From Lysobacterales bacterium UBA5700 (lineage in GTDB: Bacteria; Pseudomonadota; Gammaproteobacteria; Xanthomonadales; Xanthomonadaceae): DNA of 13,331 nt. The position numbers and the translations under genes were made by a program. Below, in pieces: positions 5,916 through 13,331 of the stretch. The notes beneath the pieces were generated by a model. The model had not been told where the DNA came from and did not search any database. It was given only the letters and a program-made list of their open reading frames with translations. Within the stretch, counting starts at the first letter, position 1. Every line of letters starts with the position of its first letter. The stretch spans positions 16,898-30,228 of the forward strand of contig DIHI01000087.1 in the NCBI GenBank assembly GCA_002420085.1. Direction: 5' to 3'.

Positions 5916-7247
5916 TCAGCCCGCGTCCTCGGCCAGGATCGCGATCGCCTCGACCACCTCGTCGAACAGCACGCCCTCGGCCAGATCGCCGATCAGTTCC
6001 TCACCCAGGTGCAAGGCCGTGTCCTCCAGCCGGCGCAAGCCACGGCCCCCCGCGCGCCTGAGCCGCGCGATGACCTCGCCGGCCGCACGCGGTGCTGCAT
6101 GGCCCCGGCTTTGCAGCAAGGTTCGGCCATCGCCGGCCACCAGCTTGAAGTAGAACCGACCATCCGACTCGCGATACTGCTTGAACAACGGTCGCACCGC
6201 GCGAGTCCGCTCGGCAAGCACCCGCACCGCAGCCTGTACCGGCCGCAGACCGACCGCCGAGCGCAACCGTGCAAGCAGGGGCATGGCAATGGCGCGCGCC
6301 TTGACCGCACCGGCGTGCAACACCGCCTCGATCGCCTCCGGATCAGCGACCAGCGCATCGTAGCGCGCACGCATCGGCGCCAGCACCGAATCGATCTGCT
6401 CGAATACCCGCTGCTTGGCCTCGCCCCAGGCCAGACCAACTCGCAGATCAGCCGCGAACGCGGCCGCCTGCTCGGCACTGGCGAACGCCGCATACAGCGT
6501 GTGCAGGGCATTGCCATCGGGATCCTTCGGCTCACCGGGTAGCCGCGAATCGGTGACGATCTTCATGATCGCTTCGCGCAATGCCGCACGGCCACCCTCG
6601 AACAGCGGCACCGTGTTGTCGTAGCTCTTGGACATCTTGCGGCCATCGAGTCCAGGCAGGGTCGCCACCGACTCGTCCACCGCCGCCTCGGGCAAGGTGA
6701 AGAATTCATCCTTGAACAGATGATTGAAGCGCTGGCCGATGTCGCGCGCCATCTCGATGTGCTGCACCTGATCGCGCCCGACCGGCACACTGTGGGCATT
6801 GAAGATCAGGATGTCGGCCGCCATCAGCACCGGATAGCAGAACAGCCCCATGGTGACCCCGGCGTCGGGATCGTTGCCAGCGGCCTCGTTGGCATCGGTT
6901 GCCGCCTTGTAGGCATGGGCCCGGTTGAGCAGACCCTTGCCGGCGACGCAGGTCAGCAACCAAGTCAATTCCGTGATTTCCGGAACGTCCGATTGCCGGT
7001 AGAACACCACCCGCTGCGGATCCAGGCCGCAGGCCAGCCAGGTCGCCGCGATCGCCAGCCGCGAGCGGGCGATCCGATCAGGATCATCGCACTTGATCAG
7101 GGCATGGTAATCAGCCAGGAACAGGAAACTGTCCACGTCCGGCGCCTGACTGGCGGCGACCGCCGGACGGATCGCTCCGACATAGTTGCCCAGATGCGGC
7201 GTGCCAGTGGTGGTGATTCCGGTCAGCACACGGCGGCGCTCGGTCAT
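5916..7247 (-). CDS. trpS: Tryptophanyl-tRNA synthetase with C-terminal YegP-like extension
   Basis: Charges tRNA-Trp with tryptophan using ATP, in the cytoplasm. It is a class I synthetase, with the HIGH-type motif as HLGN at residues 18-21 and KMSKS at 204-208. Family-typical blocks include [34 protein letters not shown]-x-QHIE and VTDSR. At 443 residues it is about 100 longer than the E. coli enzyme. The extension at about 340-443 includes [16 protein letters not shown] (365-380), which resembles the YegP/DUF1508 repeat. The start is taken at ATG 7245-7247 because homologues begin just before [16 protein letters not shown] 7260-7262 (five residues more) is an alternative, and neither has a strong Shine-Dalgarno. 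The open frame continues to 7472, but that part overlaps the divergent neighbour. It is transcribed alone. Confidence 0.96.
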   Translation of the reverse strand: MTERRRVLTGITTTGTPHLGNYVGAIRPAVAASQAPDVDSFLFLADYHALIKCDDPDRIARSRLAIAATWLACGLDPQRVVFYRQSDVPEITELTWLLTCVAGKGLLNRAHAYKAATDANEAAGNDPDAGVTMGLFCYPVLMAADILIFNAHSVPVGRDQVQHIEMARDIGQRFNHLFKDEFFTLPEAAVDESVATLPGLDGRKMSKSYDNTVPLFEGGRAALREAIMKIVTDSRLPGEPKDPDGNALHTLYAAFASAEQAAAFAADLRVGLAWGEAKQRVFEQIDSVLAPMRARYDALVADPEAIEAVLHAGAVKARAIAMPLLARLRSAVGLRPVQAAVRVLAERTRAVRPLFKQYRESDGRFYFKLVAGDGRTLLQSRGHAAPRAAGEVIARLRRAGGRGLRRLEDTALHLGEELIGDLAEGVLFDEVVEAIAILAEDAG

Positions 7248-7262
7248 GGTCGGGTCGCTCAT

Positions 7263-7462
7263 CTTCGGCGTGGTCGGCAAATGGACCGTCAAGTTTAGCC
7301 CGGTCCACGTCCAGCCGACATCGCCCGCTCGATGGCTGCCAACCCGGCTGCGGCCGAGCCACTGCCGCCAGACCTGATGCCCACGACCCAAACCCCACGA
7401 CCGCTCCCGGTGCGTACAGGCCAGATGAGCGCCCCCGCCACCCGCACCCGAGGAGACCCCCG
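7263..7462. promoter_or_regulatory. Divergent intergenic region holding both promoters
   Basis: This 200-base gap separates the trpS start from the divergent secreted-protein gene and must hold promoters for both. On the - strand, TTGACG (7292-7287) resembles a -35 box but has no good -10 box at the right distance; TAAACT (7297-7292) is a possible -10 box. No trp-type leader, T-box or operator was recognised. GAGGAG at 7450-7455 is the ribosome binding site for the + strand gene. Confidence 0.3.
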
Positions 7463-8248
7463 ATGTCACCACTCAAGCACCTCGCCCTCGCCTTCGCAGC
7501 CCTGCTGGCGATCGCCCCCGGCTACGTTGATGCCGGCTACCGCAACCCCCTGGTCGAACTGCAACTGCACGACCGCGACACCGGCGAATACCTCCAGCCA
7601 CACCGCCATCGCGGCCGCGATCATGTCGCCGGAACCCCCGGTCATCGCTACGCCGTGCGCATGCGCAACATCAGCGATCAACGGGTGCTGGTCGTACTGT
7701 CGGTCGATGGCGTCAACGCCATCACCGGACAGGATGCCAGCCCCGAGCAATCCGGCTACGTGCTGGAGCCGGGTCAGAGCGCCGACATCACCGGTTGGCG
7801 CAAGAGCATGGCCGAGGTCGCCCAGTTCGTGTTCACCGATCTCGACGACAGCTACGCCGCCCGCACCGGTCGGCCAACCAATGTCGGCGTGATCGGCGTT
7901 GCCGTGTTCCGCGAAAAAGTCAGGCCGGCCGAACCACCGGCCGTCGCCGCCGCACCGCAGCGGCGCGAAAGTGCCAAGGCATCCGCCGAAGCCGAGGCCG
8001 ACGCACGCCTGGCCGACGACGCCGACCGTGTCGGCCGCGCGCTCGGCACCGGCCACGGCCAACGCGAATGGGCACCGACCCGACACACCGCATTCGAACG
8101 CGCCACCCGCCGCCCGGTGCAGATCAGCGAACTGCACTACGACAGCCGCGAACGGCTGATCGCCGCCGGCATCATCCCCGCCCCGCCGCGCCCGATCGCA
8201 GCGGTCCCACGGGCATTCCCCGGCGGATTCGTCCCCGACCCGCGTTGA
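7463..8248 (+). CDS. Secreted or periplasmic protein of unknown function
   Basis: A 261-residue protein with a typical Sec signal peptide: [20 protein letters not shown], with likely cleavage after VDA at residue 24. The mature N-terminal part (25-150) is a beta-rich conserved-looking domain, with [20 protein letters not shown] at 63-82, SGYVLEPGQ at 97-105 and [11 protein letters not shown] at 141-151. The second half is an Ala/Pro/Glu-rich linker (155-190) followed by a short region with [11 protein letters not shown] (196-206) and a Pro-rich tail. I recall similar uncharacterised secreted proteins in Proteobacteria but cannot name a function. GAGGAG at 7450-7455, seven bases before the ATG, supports the start. 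It is a single gene, divergent from trpS and followed by a gene-free stretch. Confidence 0.88.
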   Translation: MSPLKHLALAFAALLAIAPGYVDAGYRNPLVELQLHDRDTGEYLQPHRHRGRDHVAGTPGHRYAVRMRNISDQRVLVVLSVDGVNAITGQDASPEQSGYVLEPGQSADITGWRKSMAEVAQFVFTDLDDSYAARTGRPTNVGVIGVAVFREKVRPAEPPAVAAAPQRRESAKASAEAEADARLADDADRVGRALGTGHGQREWAPTRHTAFERATRRPVQISELHYDSRERLIAAGIIPAPPRPIAAVPRAFPGGFVPDPR

Positions 8249-8403
8249 CCGACCGGCCGCGCATGGATCAGGAGTCACTGGAGGAAACGCGACGGTAGAG
8301 GCAGTACACCGTGGACTGGCACGATGGCAAGCCGGCCAGGATTAGAGGCCGCGCCGAGCCAGACCGCCAGCCCATGAAGGAAGCCCTCAGCGTGGATACA
8401 GCC

Positions 8404-8544
8404 GCTGTCATTCTGCGCGCAGCGAAGCTGCTGTCGCAGAATCCATGACGAGCCGCAAGACCGGGGCAGATGGGCCCTGCGACCTCGCGCAGGGTGACAG
8501 CGACTTTGCGCGGGGTGTGCGAGTTCATGCAGGGTGACAGCGAC
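8404..8544. repeat. REP/BIME-like paired hairpin repeat
   Basis: The left hairpin pairs ATTCTGCG (8410-8417) with CGCAGAAT (8435-8442), with CAGC-GAA-GCTG (8420-8430) nested inside. The right hairpin pairs CCCTGCG (8475-8481) with CGCAGGG (8488-8494). The units are in opposite orientation: GCTGTCATTCTGCGCG at 8404-8419 matches the reverse complement of 8486-8501 at 14 of 16 bases. GCAGGGTGACAGCGAC occurs at 8489-8504 and again at 8529-8544, giving a partial third unit. The type resembles widespread dispersed GTCATTCTG...GAATCC intergenic repeats. Confidence 0.65.
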
Positions 8545-8738
8545 GGGTCGAAAGTGATGCAGCACATGAAGCAGTCACCGATGTCGCGAGTCTTTCGCTC
8601 GACAGCCCGTGTTGTCGCATGGATCGGTGGGATAGCCCTTGGTCGTTGCACTGAAATTCGACGCGATCAGGTGACGAATAACAGCAGCCGATCCGGTCAT
8701 TGGCATGACTGCGGCGGATCGAAAACCAGGACAGTGAT

Positions 8739-8760
8739 GCCGGCTGGGCTGTCGGCCGGC
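8739..8760 (-). terminator. Weak candidate terminator of the rsmG-parAB operon
   Basis: GCCGGC at 8739-8744 and 8755-8760 can pair around a 10-base loop, eight bases beyond the stop of the last - strand gene. On that strand a TTTT occurs only further on (about 8722-8725), so termination is uncertain. Confidence 0.25.
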
Positions 8761-8767
8761 TCGCGGA

Positions 8768-9088
8768 TCAAGGCATCGGTTCGGGTTGTCGCCGCCCCCG
8801 CAGGTCGAGGTACAGGCTGTAGGCGGCGGTGAAGGTCGGAAAGAGATTCTGGAGCACGCCGACCGAGTCCTGTTTGGCGGAAAACAGGAAGTAGCTCAGG
8901 GTCATCAGGCTGCCGATCAGGCTCATGTACCAGAACAGGCGCGGGATGACCGGTCGGCCAGCGCGGTGCGAGGCGACGATCTGCACCAGCCAGCGCAGCC
9001 CGAACATCAGGGCGCCGGCATAGCCGATCAGTTTCCAGGGGGTGATGTGGATGCCGGTCCAGGCCAGGGCAAGGATTTCGGTGTTCAT
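8768..9088 (-). CDS. LAB_N-domain membrane protein (lipid-A-disaccharide synthase N-terminal domain)
   Basis: A 106-residue inner-membrane protein with about three hydrophobic segments (roughly 16-38, 51-70 and 75-95). It matches the LAB_N pattern: PWKLIGYAGALMFGLRWLVQ at 17-36, then S-H-RAGRPVIP and FWYMSLIGS. The domain is named after the start of some lipid-A-disaccharide synthase (LpxB) entries, but standalone copies lack the synthase; they usually accompany DPM1-like glycosyltransferases, probably as membrane partners. The upstream frame is open to 9697, but that part is a shadow of the glycosyltransferase. The true start is ATG 9086-9088, inside an ATGA overlap with the glycosyltransferase stop, with GAGGAAG upstream. 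It is the last gene of the operon. The PMT/ArnT-type transferase that often follows such pairs is absent. Confidence 0.88.
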   Translation of the reverse strand: MNTEILALAWTGIHITPWKLIGYAGALMFGLRWLVQIVASHRAGRPVIPRLFWYMSLIGSLMTLSYFLFSAKQDSVGVLQNLFPTFTAAYSLYLDLRGRRQPEPMP

Positions 9089-9882
9089 GGGGGAGGCACT
9101 TCCTCGACGTGCGGACGCAGGGTGCGACGGATCAGCCAGGCGACGCCGATCAGATCGAACAGGCCGACCCAGGCGCGCTGCCAGTTGCCGTACTTGGACC
9201 GACCGACCACTCGCGGGCGATGGCCGACCGGAATGTCCAGGGTCCGCCGGCCGGCTCGCCGGATGAGTGCCGGAAGGTAGCGATGCATGTGATCGAAGCG
9301 CGGCAGGGCGAGAAAGGCCCGGCGCTCGATCAGTTTCAGGCCACACCCGGTGTCGGGGCTGTCGTCGTGCAGCATGCGTCGCCGGACGGCATTGGCGATC
9401 CGTGAGGCGAGCCGCTTGGATGCCGGGTCGAGACGATGGATGCGCCAACCGCAGACCAGGCCGATCGCGGTGCGCTGACCGTGGTCGGTCTGCCGATCGT
9501 CGGCATGGCCCGATTCGACCGCCCGATCGCGGGCCGCCAGTAGCCGTGGGATATCGGCGGGGTCGTTCTGGCCGTCGCCATCCAGGGTGACGATCCAGTC
9601 GGCGCGGGCGGCATCGATGCCGGAGCACAGGGCGGCACTCTGACCGCTGCATGCAGCATGGCGCAGGATGCGCAGTTCGGGCATCGCCAGACGGCACTCG
9701 CCCAGGCGCGCCGACGTGGCATCGCGGCTGCCGTCATCAATGACGATGATCTCGAATGCCAGCAGCGGGCGCAGAACGGCAACGATCTCGGCGAGCAGGG
9801 GGCCGATGCTGTCGGCCTCGTCGTGTACCGGGATGACCACACTCAACAGGGGGGCGGGTTCACTCGATGCCGGCTCGGTCAT
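9085..9882 (-). CDS. DPM1-like family 2 glycosyltransferase
   Basis: Likely transfers a sugar from a nucleotide donor to a polyprenyl phosphate at the cytoplasmic face of the inner membrane, as DPM1/ArnC relatives do. The 265-residue protein has the GT2 start LLSVVIPVHDEADSIGPLL (12-30), VIDDGS at 47-52, and the DxD-type metal/donor motif as DGDGQNDP at 101-108. Family-typical GLVCGWR, LASRIANAVRRR, DTGCGLKL and SKYGNW follow. A hydrophobic stretch at about 238-252 could touch the membrane, and the partner is the LAB_N protein next door. A segment at 121-140 (AVESGHADDRQTDHGQRTAI) seems longer than in usual relatives. The start is uncertain: ATG 9880-9882 is chosen; GTG 9928-9930, two bases past the epimerase stop, would add 16 residues. 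Neither has a clear Shine-Dalgarno. Confidence 0.9.
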   Translation of the reverse strand: MTEPASSEPAPLLSVVIPVHDEADSIGPLLAEIVAVLRPLLAFEIIVIDDGSRDATSARLGECRLAMPELRILRHAACSGQSAALCSGIDAARADWIVTLDGDGQNDPADIPRLLAARDRAVESGHADDRQTDHGQRTAIGLVCGWRIHRLDPASKRLASRIANAVRRRMLHDDSPDTGCGLKLIERRAFLALPRFDHMHRYLPALIRRAGRRTLDIPVGHRPRVVGRSKYGNWQRAWVGLFDLIGVAWLIRRTLRPHVEEVPPP

Positions 9883-9932
9883 GATCGGATCTGGCTCGGA
9901 CGTGGGTCGGACGGGATCGGCGTAGCCCACAC

Positions 9933-10943
9933 TCAGGCTGCGTGCTCGTGTCGGTAGTAGTCGCGACACCATTCGACCACGCCTGGCAGACCCTGTTCGA
10001 TGGTGATCTGCGGCTGGTAGCCGAGATGCTCGCGCGCGGCCGAAATATCGGCCAAGGTTTCGATCATGTCGCCCGCTTGCAACGGCCGATCGCGCCGGAG
10101 GGCCCGTCGTCCGGCAGCCTGCTCGATGATGGTGATGAACCGTTCGAGTTCGACCGGCCGATGGTTGCCGAGGTTGAACACCCGATGCGGGACGATCCGA
10201 TCACGCTCGCCGTCATCGCCAGGCATGTCGCCGGCGTGGCCGGGCGGATGGTCGAGCGCGGCGATGATGCCGGCAACGATGTCATCGACATGGGTGAAAT
10301 CGCGGCGCATGCGGCCGTGGTTGTAGACCTCGATCGGCTGGCCGGCCAGTACCGCACGCGCGAACAGCACCGGCGCCATGTCCGGGCGGCCCCAGGGGCC
10401 GTAGACCGTGAACAGGCGCAGGCCGGTGCTGACCAGGCCATGGCTATGGCCGTAGCTGTAGGCCATCAACTCGTTGGCGGCCTTGCTGGCTGCGTACAGC
10501 GACAGCGGCTGGTCGATGCGCTGGCCTTCGCTGAACGGTGCGCGGGCAGCAGCGCCGTAGACCGATGACGAGGATGCGTAGATCAGGTGTTCGCTGCCGG
10601 TCCGGCGACACCCTTCGAGCACATTGAGAAAGCCGATCAGGTTGGCATCGGCATAGTCGTGCGGGGCGTGCAGGGCGTGTCGGACACCGGGCTGGGCGGC
10701 GAGATGGATCACCCGGCTGGGCCGCAGATCGCGGAACAGGGTCTCGCAGGCCGCCCGATCGGCGAGGTCGAGCACGATCGGCTCGAAGCCCGGACAGAGA
10801 CTGGCCAGACGGTCGCGCTTGAGCGCCGGGTCGTAGTAGTGGCTGAAGGCATCCACGCCGACCAGGCTGCGACCAGCGGCACGCAGGGCGCGACACAGGT
10901 GCGCGCCGATGAAACCGGCTACGCCAGTGATCAGGATGGTCAT
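9933..10943 (-). CDS. NAD-dependent sugar epimerase, UDP-glucuronate 4-epimerase type
   Basis: Interconverts a UDP-sugar at C4, most likely UDP-glucuronate to UDP-galacturonate, using bound NAD in the cytoplasm. It is an extended short-chain dehydrogenase of 336 residues, the usual length. The NAD-binding GVAGFIG is at 7-13, the acidic residue after the second strand is in GVDAFSHYYDP (29-39), and the catalytic YAASK is at 150-154 with SSSSVYG at 124-130. RLFTVYGPWGRPDMA (176-190) and RRDFTHVDDI (213-222) are typical of the UDP-glucuronate/galactose epimerase branch. The exact substrate cannot be fixed from sequence. Its ATG lies in an ATGA overlap with the parB stop (10940-10943), tying its translation to parB. 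It probably supplies the sugar donor used by the glycosyltransferase downstream. Confidence 0.93.
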   Translation of the reverse strand: MTILITGVAGFIGAHLCRALRAAGRSLVGVDAFSHYYDPALKRDRLASLCPGFEPIVLDLADRAACETLFRDLRPSRVIHLAAQPGVRHALHAPHDYADANLIGFLNVLEGCRRTGSEHLIYASSSSVYGAAARAPFSEGQRIDQPLSLYAASKAANELMAYSYGHSHGLVSTGLRLFTVYGPWGRPDMAPVLFARAVLAGQPIEVYNHGRMRRDFTHVDDIVAGIIAALDHPPGHAGDMPGDDGERDRIVPHRVFNLGNHRPVELERFITIIEQAAGRRALRRDRPLQAGDMIETLADISAAREHLGYQPQITIEQGLPGVVEWCRDYYRHEHAA

Positions 10944-11821
10944 GTCGGCCGCTTGAGGCCGAGCCGCTCCAGCACGCCGTCAAGGGCGTCCGCGCCATGG
11001 TAGTGGACGATCAGCTTGCCGCGACCGCCACGGCCATGCTCGATCGCCACACGCGCGTTGAGGGTCTCGGACAGTTCTCGTTCGAGGCTGGCGATGTCGG
11101 GATCGCGGGTGCTGGGCGCCGGCTGGCTGGGTTTCGTCCGAGTCTCGGCCAGACGCTTGGCGCGCTCTTCGACCTGGCGTACCGAGAGGCCCTGGTCGGC
11201 GGCCTCGTGGGCCAGGGTTTCGGCGATCTCGGCCGGCAAGGTCAACAAAGCGCGGGCATGACCCATCTCGATTCGACGCGCTTCCAGCAAAGCTCGAACC
11301 GGTGCCGGCAGATCGAGCAGGCGCAGCAGATTGGTCACCGCCGCCCGAGAACGGCCGACCGCTTCGGCGACCTGTTGATGGGTCAACTCGAATTCGTCGA
11401 TCAGCCGATGCAGGGCCTGGGCCTGGTCGAGCGGATTGAGGTCTTCACGCTGAATGTTCTCGATCAGGGCCATGGCCATGACCGCACGATCATCGACATC
11501 CCGGACCAGGACCGGCACCTCGCGCAGTTCGGCCAATTGCGCGGCACGCCAGCGACGTTCACCCGCGATGATCTCGTAGCGCCCGCCATCGAGCCCACGC
11601 ACCACGATCGGCTGGATCACGCCCTGAGCACGGATCGATTCCGCCAGTTCGGCCAGGCGCTCGCTGTCCATGCCGGTGCGCGGCTGGTATCGACCGGGCT
11701 GAAGGGTCGAAATCGGCAGCGACCGCAGTTCGCCATCGCTGCTGTCGAGGTCGGGGCCGCTGTCGGTGGGACTGAGCAGGGCGCTCAGGCCACGCCCAAG
11801 GCCGCGTTTCCGGGTTGCCAT
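10940..11821 (-). CDS. parB: Chromosome partitioning protein ParB
   Basis: Binds parS sites near the origin and spreads along DNA as a CTP-dependent clamp, acting with ParA to segregate chromosomes. The 293-residue protein shows the ParB CTP-binding boxes: GERRWRA at 87-93 and ENIQRE at 121-126. QPGRYQPR and GVIQPIVVR lie before them. A helix-turn-helix is at about 145-168 (ELTHQQVAEAVGRSRAAVTN). A C-terminal dimerisation region follows a Thr/Pro/Ser linker (227-240). The N-terminal RKRGLGRGLSALL is a typical ParA-stimulating peptide. ATG 11819-11821 is chosen; it overlaps the parA stop by one base (TGATG). A TTG at 11822-11824 is in frame but unlikely. No parS consensus was seen in this window. 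Confidence 0.97.
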   Translation of the reverse strand: MATRKRGLGRGLSALLSPTDSGPDLDSSDGELRSLPISTLQPGRYQPRTGMDSERLAELAESIRAQGVIQPIVVRGLDGGRYEIIAGERRWRAAQLAELREVPVLVRDVDDRAVMAMALIENIQREDLNPLDQAQALHRLIDEFELTHQQVAEAVGRSRAAVTNLLRLLDLPAPVRALLEARRIEMGHARALLTLPAEIAETLAHEAADQGLSVRQVEERAKRLAETRTKPSQPAPSTRDPDIASLERELSETLNARVAIEHGRGGRGKLIVHYHGADALDGVLERLGLKRPT

Positions 11822-12609
11822 CAAGCGGCCCCTCCGACGGTGGGCCGGACCCGCTCGCGACGCACGATCTCGCCGGCCAGACCGAGATAGGCCAGCGACC
11901 CGCGCGAGCCTCGGTCATAGGTGAGGATGCTCTGGCCGTGACTCGGCGCTTCTGCCAACCGAACGTTGCGCGGGATGATCGAACGGAATACCCGATCGCC
12001 GAAGTGTCGGGTGAGTTCGCCGCTGACGGCGGTGGTGAGGTTGTTGCGGACGTCGTACATGGTGCGCAGCACACCTTCGATTTCGAGATCCGGGTTGACC
12101 CGTGCCCGGATCGACTCGATCGTGTCGAGCAGGGCGGAGATGCCTTCCAGGGCGAAGTATTCACACTGCATCGGCACCAGTACCGAATGGGCAGCCGCCA
12201 GCGCGTTGACAGTCAGCAGCGAGAGCGCAGGGGGACAGTCGATCAGGATGTACTGATAGTCGCCGACCAGCGGTTGCAGGGCCTTCTTGAGCCGGTCCTG
12301 GCGATCCGGCAGGTCCAGAAGCTGGACTTCGGCGGCGGTCAGGTCGATGTTGCTCGGCAGCAGGTCGAAGCCCTCTTCCACCGATACGATCGCCGCACGC
12401 GCCTCGGCCTCGCCGAGCAGCACCTCCAGCATCGAGGCCGACAGGCTGCGCTTGTCGATGCCCGAGGCCATCGTGGCATTGCCCTGCGGGTCGAGATCGA
12501 CCAGCAGCAGCCGGCGCGGCGTGGTTGCCAGGGCGGCGGCCAGATTGACGGCGGTGGTGGTCTTGCCGACCCCGCCCTTCTGGTTGGCGATGGCGATGAT
12601 CCGAGTCAT
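11821..12609 (-). CDS. parA: Chromosome partitioning ATPase ParA (Soj)
   Basis: A Walker-type ATPase that binds the nucleoid in its ATP form and is triggered by ParB to move the origin region. The 262-residue protein has the deviant Walker A KGGVGKTTT at 11-19, the A' motif LLLVDLDPQG at 34-43, and Walker B ILIDCPP at 121-127. The length and the absence of an N-terminal helix-turn-helix indicate the chromosomal (Soj-like) type, not a plasmid ParA. ALEGISALLDTI and IIPRNVRLAEAPSHG are typical of the family. ATG 12607-12609 overlaps the rsmG stop as ATGA. The stop overlaps parB as TGATG, so parA and parB are likely translated at a fixed ratio. Confidence 0.98.
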   Translation of the reverse strand: MTRIIAIANQKGGVGKTTTAVNLAAALATTPRRLLLVDLDPQGNATMASGIDKRSLSASMLEVLLGEAEARAAIVSVEEGFDLLPSNIDLTAAEVQLLDLPDRQDRLKKALQPLVGDYQYILIDCPPALSLLTVNALAAAHSVLVPMQCEYFALEGISALLDTIESIRARVNPDLEIEGVLRTMYDVRNNLTTAVSGELTRHFGDRVFRSIIPRNVRLAEAPSHGQSILTYDRGSRGSLAYLGLAGEIVRRERVRPTVGGAA

Positions 12610-13280
12610 GGTTGTTCCTGGACGGCCACAGTGGATGGAGTATCGGGGTCGCGCACGACGATGACCAGATGGCGTTGCGCCGAAAGTCCAGGCACGGACA
12701 ACGCCGCGATCCGATCCAGACGCCAGCCGCGCGGCAAGCCGGCAATCTCTTCATCCGGGCGCTGTCCCTTGAGTGCCAGCACCCGGCCACCCGGACCCAG
12801 CAGATGCCCGCCAACCCGGATCAGTTCGGCAAGCGTACCGAATGCCCGCGCGGTGAGACAGTCGCAGCACCCTGGTTCGGGGACGGCCTCGGCCCGTGCC
12901 TCGATCACCCGAACATTGCCGAGGCCCAGGCGCCGAACCGCTTCGCGAAGGAAACGGGCCTTCTTGCCGTTCGACTCGATCAGCATCACCGCCAGATCGG
13001 GATCGGCCAGCGCCAGTGGAATCCCCGGCAATCCGGCACCACTGCCAATGTCGGCGAGCGGACCGGACCCGACGAACGGAGACACGACCAGCGAATCGAG
13101 CAGGTGTCGGACGATCATTTCGCCTCGATCGCGCACGGCAGTCAGGTTATAAGCCCGATTCCAGCGTTCGATCAGGTCGAGATAGGTGTCCAGCCGCTGA
13201 CCCAGGGACGGATCGGCCAGGCCGAGTGCGGCAAGACCGTCGGCCAGGAGGCGGCTGGGGTTGTCCGAAAGCGTATTCAC
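12606..13280 (-). CDS. rsmG: 16S rRNA (guanine527-N7)-methyltransferase RsmG
   Basis: Methylates G527 of 16S rRNA at N7 with S-adenosylmethionine as donor. The 224-residue protein (E. coli RsmG is slightly shorter) has RAYNLTAVRD at 42-51 and RHLLDSL at 58-64. The SAM-binding loop ADIGSGAGLPGIPLA is at 76-90, with LIESNGKKARFLRE at 100-113, TARAFG at 143-148 and LALKG at 168-172. The start is GTG at 13278-13280; no strong Shine-Dalgarno precedes it. The base order GTGA there means a frame coming from the right could end by overlapping it. rsmG usually follows mnmG and precedes parA in gammaproteobacteria, and the window ends where mnmG would be expected. Confidence 0.97.
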   Translation of the reverse strand: MNTLSDNPSRLLADGLAALGLADPSLGQRLDTYLDLIERWNRAYNLTAVRDRGEMIVRHLLDSLVVSPFVGSGPLADIGSGAGLPGIPLALADPDLAVMLIESNGKKARFLREAVRRLGLGNVRVIEARAEAVPEPGCCDCLTARAFGTLAELIRVGGHLLGPGGRVLALKGQRPDEEIAGLPRGWRLDRIAALSVPGLSAQRHLVIVVRDPDTPSTVAVQEQP

Positions 13281-13331
13281 AGCCGCTCAGTATCGCCGAT
13301 ATCCCCGGCGGTCGCGGCAGCGGTCGGCGAG
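13277..13331 (-). CDS. Possible C-terminal end of an upstream gene (mnmG position)
   Basis: On the - strand one frame from the window edge stays open for 17 codons (SPTAAATAGDIGDTERL) and stops with TGA at 13277-13279, overlapping the rsmG GTG as GTGA. This copies the overlap style of the rest of the operon, but the peptide is too short and has no recognisable mnmG signature. Another frame is open, and a third stops earlier, so this is only a possibility. Confidence 0.15.
   Translation of the reverse strand, partial: SPTAAATAGDIGDTERL

Larger units (their letters stand above)
8249..8767. other. Gene-free stretch of about 520 bases
   Basis: Lies between the secreted-protein gene and the end of the rsmG-parAB operon. 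It contains the paired hairpin repeat at 8404-8544 and, near the right end, a GCCGGC inverted repeat (8739-8744 and 8755-8760). That repeat follows the last operon gene on the - strand and could weakly act as its terminator. The short open frames here run through the repeat and show no family-like sequence. GC content falls in 8560-8730, and no gene, tRNA or transposase remnant was recognised there. Confidence 0.6.

Noticed and set aside
7248..7472. Long N-terminal extension of TrpS
   Set aside because: It would overlap the divergent secreted-protein gene, and its translation is unlike any synthetase. Homologues start at about 7247.
8311..8447. Short + frame reading VDWHDGKPARI and ending in VILRAAKLLSQNP
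   Set aside because: The second half is the translated hairpin repeat, a known source of spurious proteins. The first half shows no recognisable family.
8470..8832. 120-codon open frame on the + strand
   Set aside because: It runs through the hairpin repeat and the 3' end of the LAB_N gene on the other strand, with no ribosome binding site and no plausible protein features.
9089..9697. N-terminal extension of the LAB_N protein
   Set aside because: This part is a shadow of the glycosyltransferase in another frame. The membrane protein begins at the ATGA overlap.
11815..13152. 445-codon open frame on the + strand
   Set aside because: It is antisense to parA and rsmG, whose identity is certain. 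Its product is low-complexity.
10940..13331. parS or DnaA boxes expected near parAB
   Set aside because: I looked for a TGTTTCACGTGAAACA-like palindrome and TTATCCACA-like boxes and saw none in the window.

Overview
The window is GC-rich chromosomal DNA whose gene order and protein character fit a gammaproteobacterium, most likely near the Lysobacterales/Xanthomonadales. The pointers are rsmG-parA-parB, a TrpS with a long C-terminal extension, and a glycosyltransferase paired with a lipid-A-disaccharide synthase N-terminal-domain protein. No rRNA, tRNA, CRISPR array, insertion sequence or parS consensus site was seen. The assignment is inference, since no database search was possible.

Left region (1-5807, + strand): a compact, probably single-operon accessory cluster of at least eight genes. 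Six are divergent copies of one module: an N-terminal amphipathic helix with A-Q---LD---S, a G-(F/Y)-x-P-(T/S)-F-Y core, and a V-D-x-S-Y / (K/R)-(L/I)-V-P-(V/I)-P-x-P end. The copies carry different inserts or tails: a Pro-rich spacer, an ~85-residue insert, an Ig-like domain, a PASTA domain. Between them sit an Arg/Ala-rich helical protein and a beta-sandwich/coiled-coil/PASTA protein. No enzyme motif, signal peptide or membrane segment was seen, so this looks like a cytoplasmic structural assembly. It is the best candidate here for an undescribed system.

Middle region (5808-8767): a short GC-rich convergent gap with an inverted repeat, then trpS on the - strand, whose C-terminal extension contains a stretch resembling the YegP/DUF1508 repeat. 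A divergently transcribed secreted protein of unknown function follows. A gene-free stretch of about 520 bases then carries a REP/BIME-like pair of hairpins of the 'GTCATTCTGCG...CGCAGAATCC' type.

Right region (8768-13331, - strand): one tightly coupled operon read right to left: rsmG, parA, parB, an NAD-dependent sugar epimerase, a DPM1-like GT2 glycosyltransferase and a small LAB_N membrane protein. Most junctions are ATGA or TGATG overlaps. The first three genes are the ribosome-modification and chromosome-segregation genes usually found near the replication origin. The last three are likely to make or transfer a sugar to an envelope lipid carrier. Chromosome segregation and envelope sugar genes thus appear to share one transcript.
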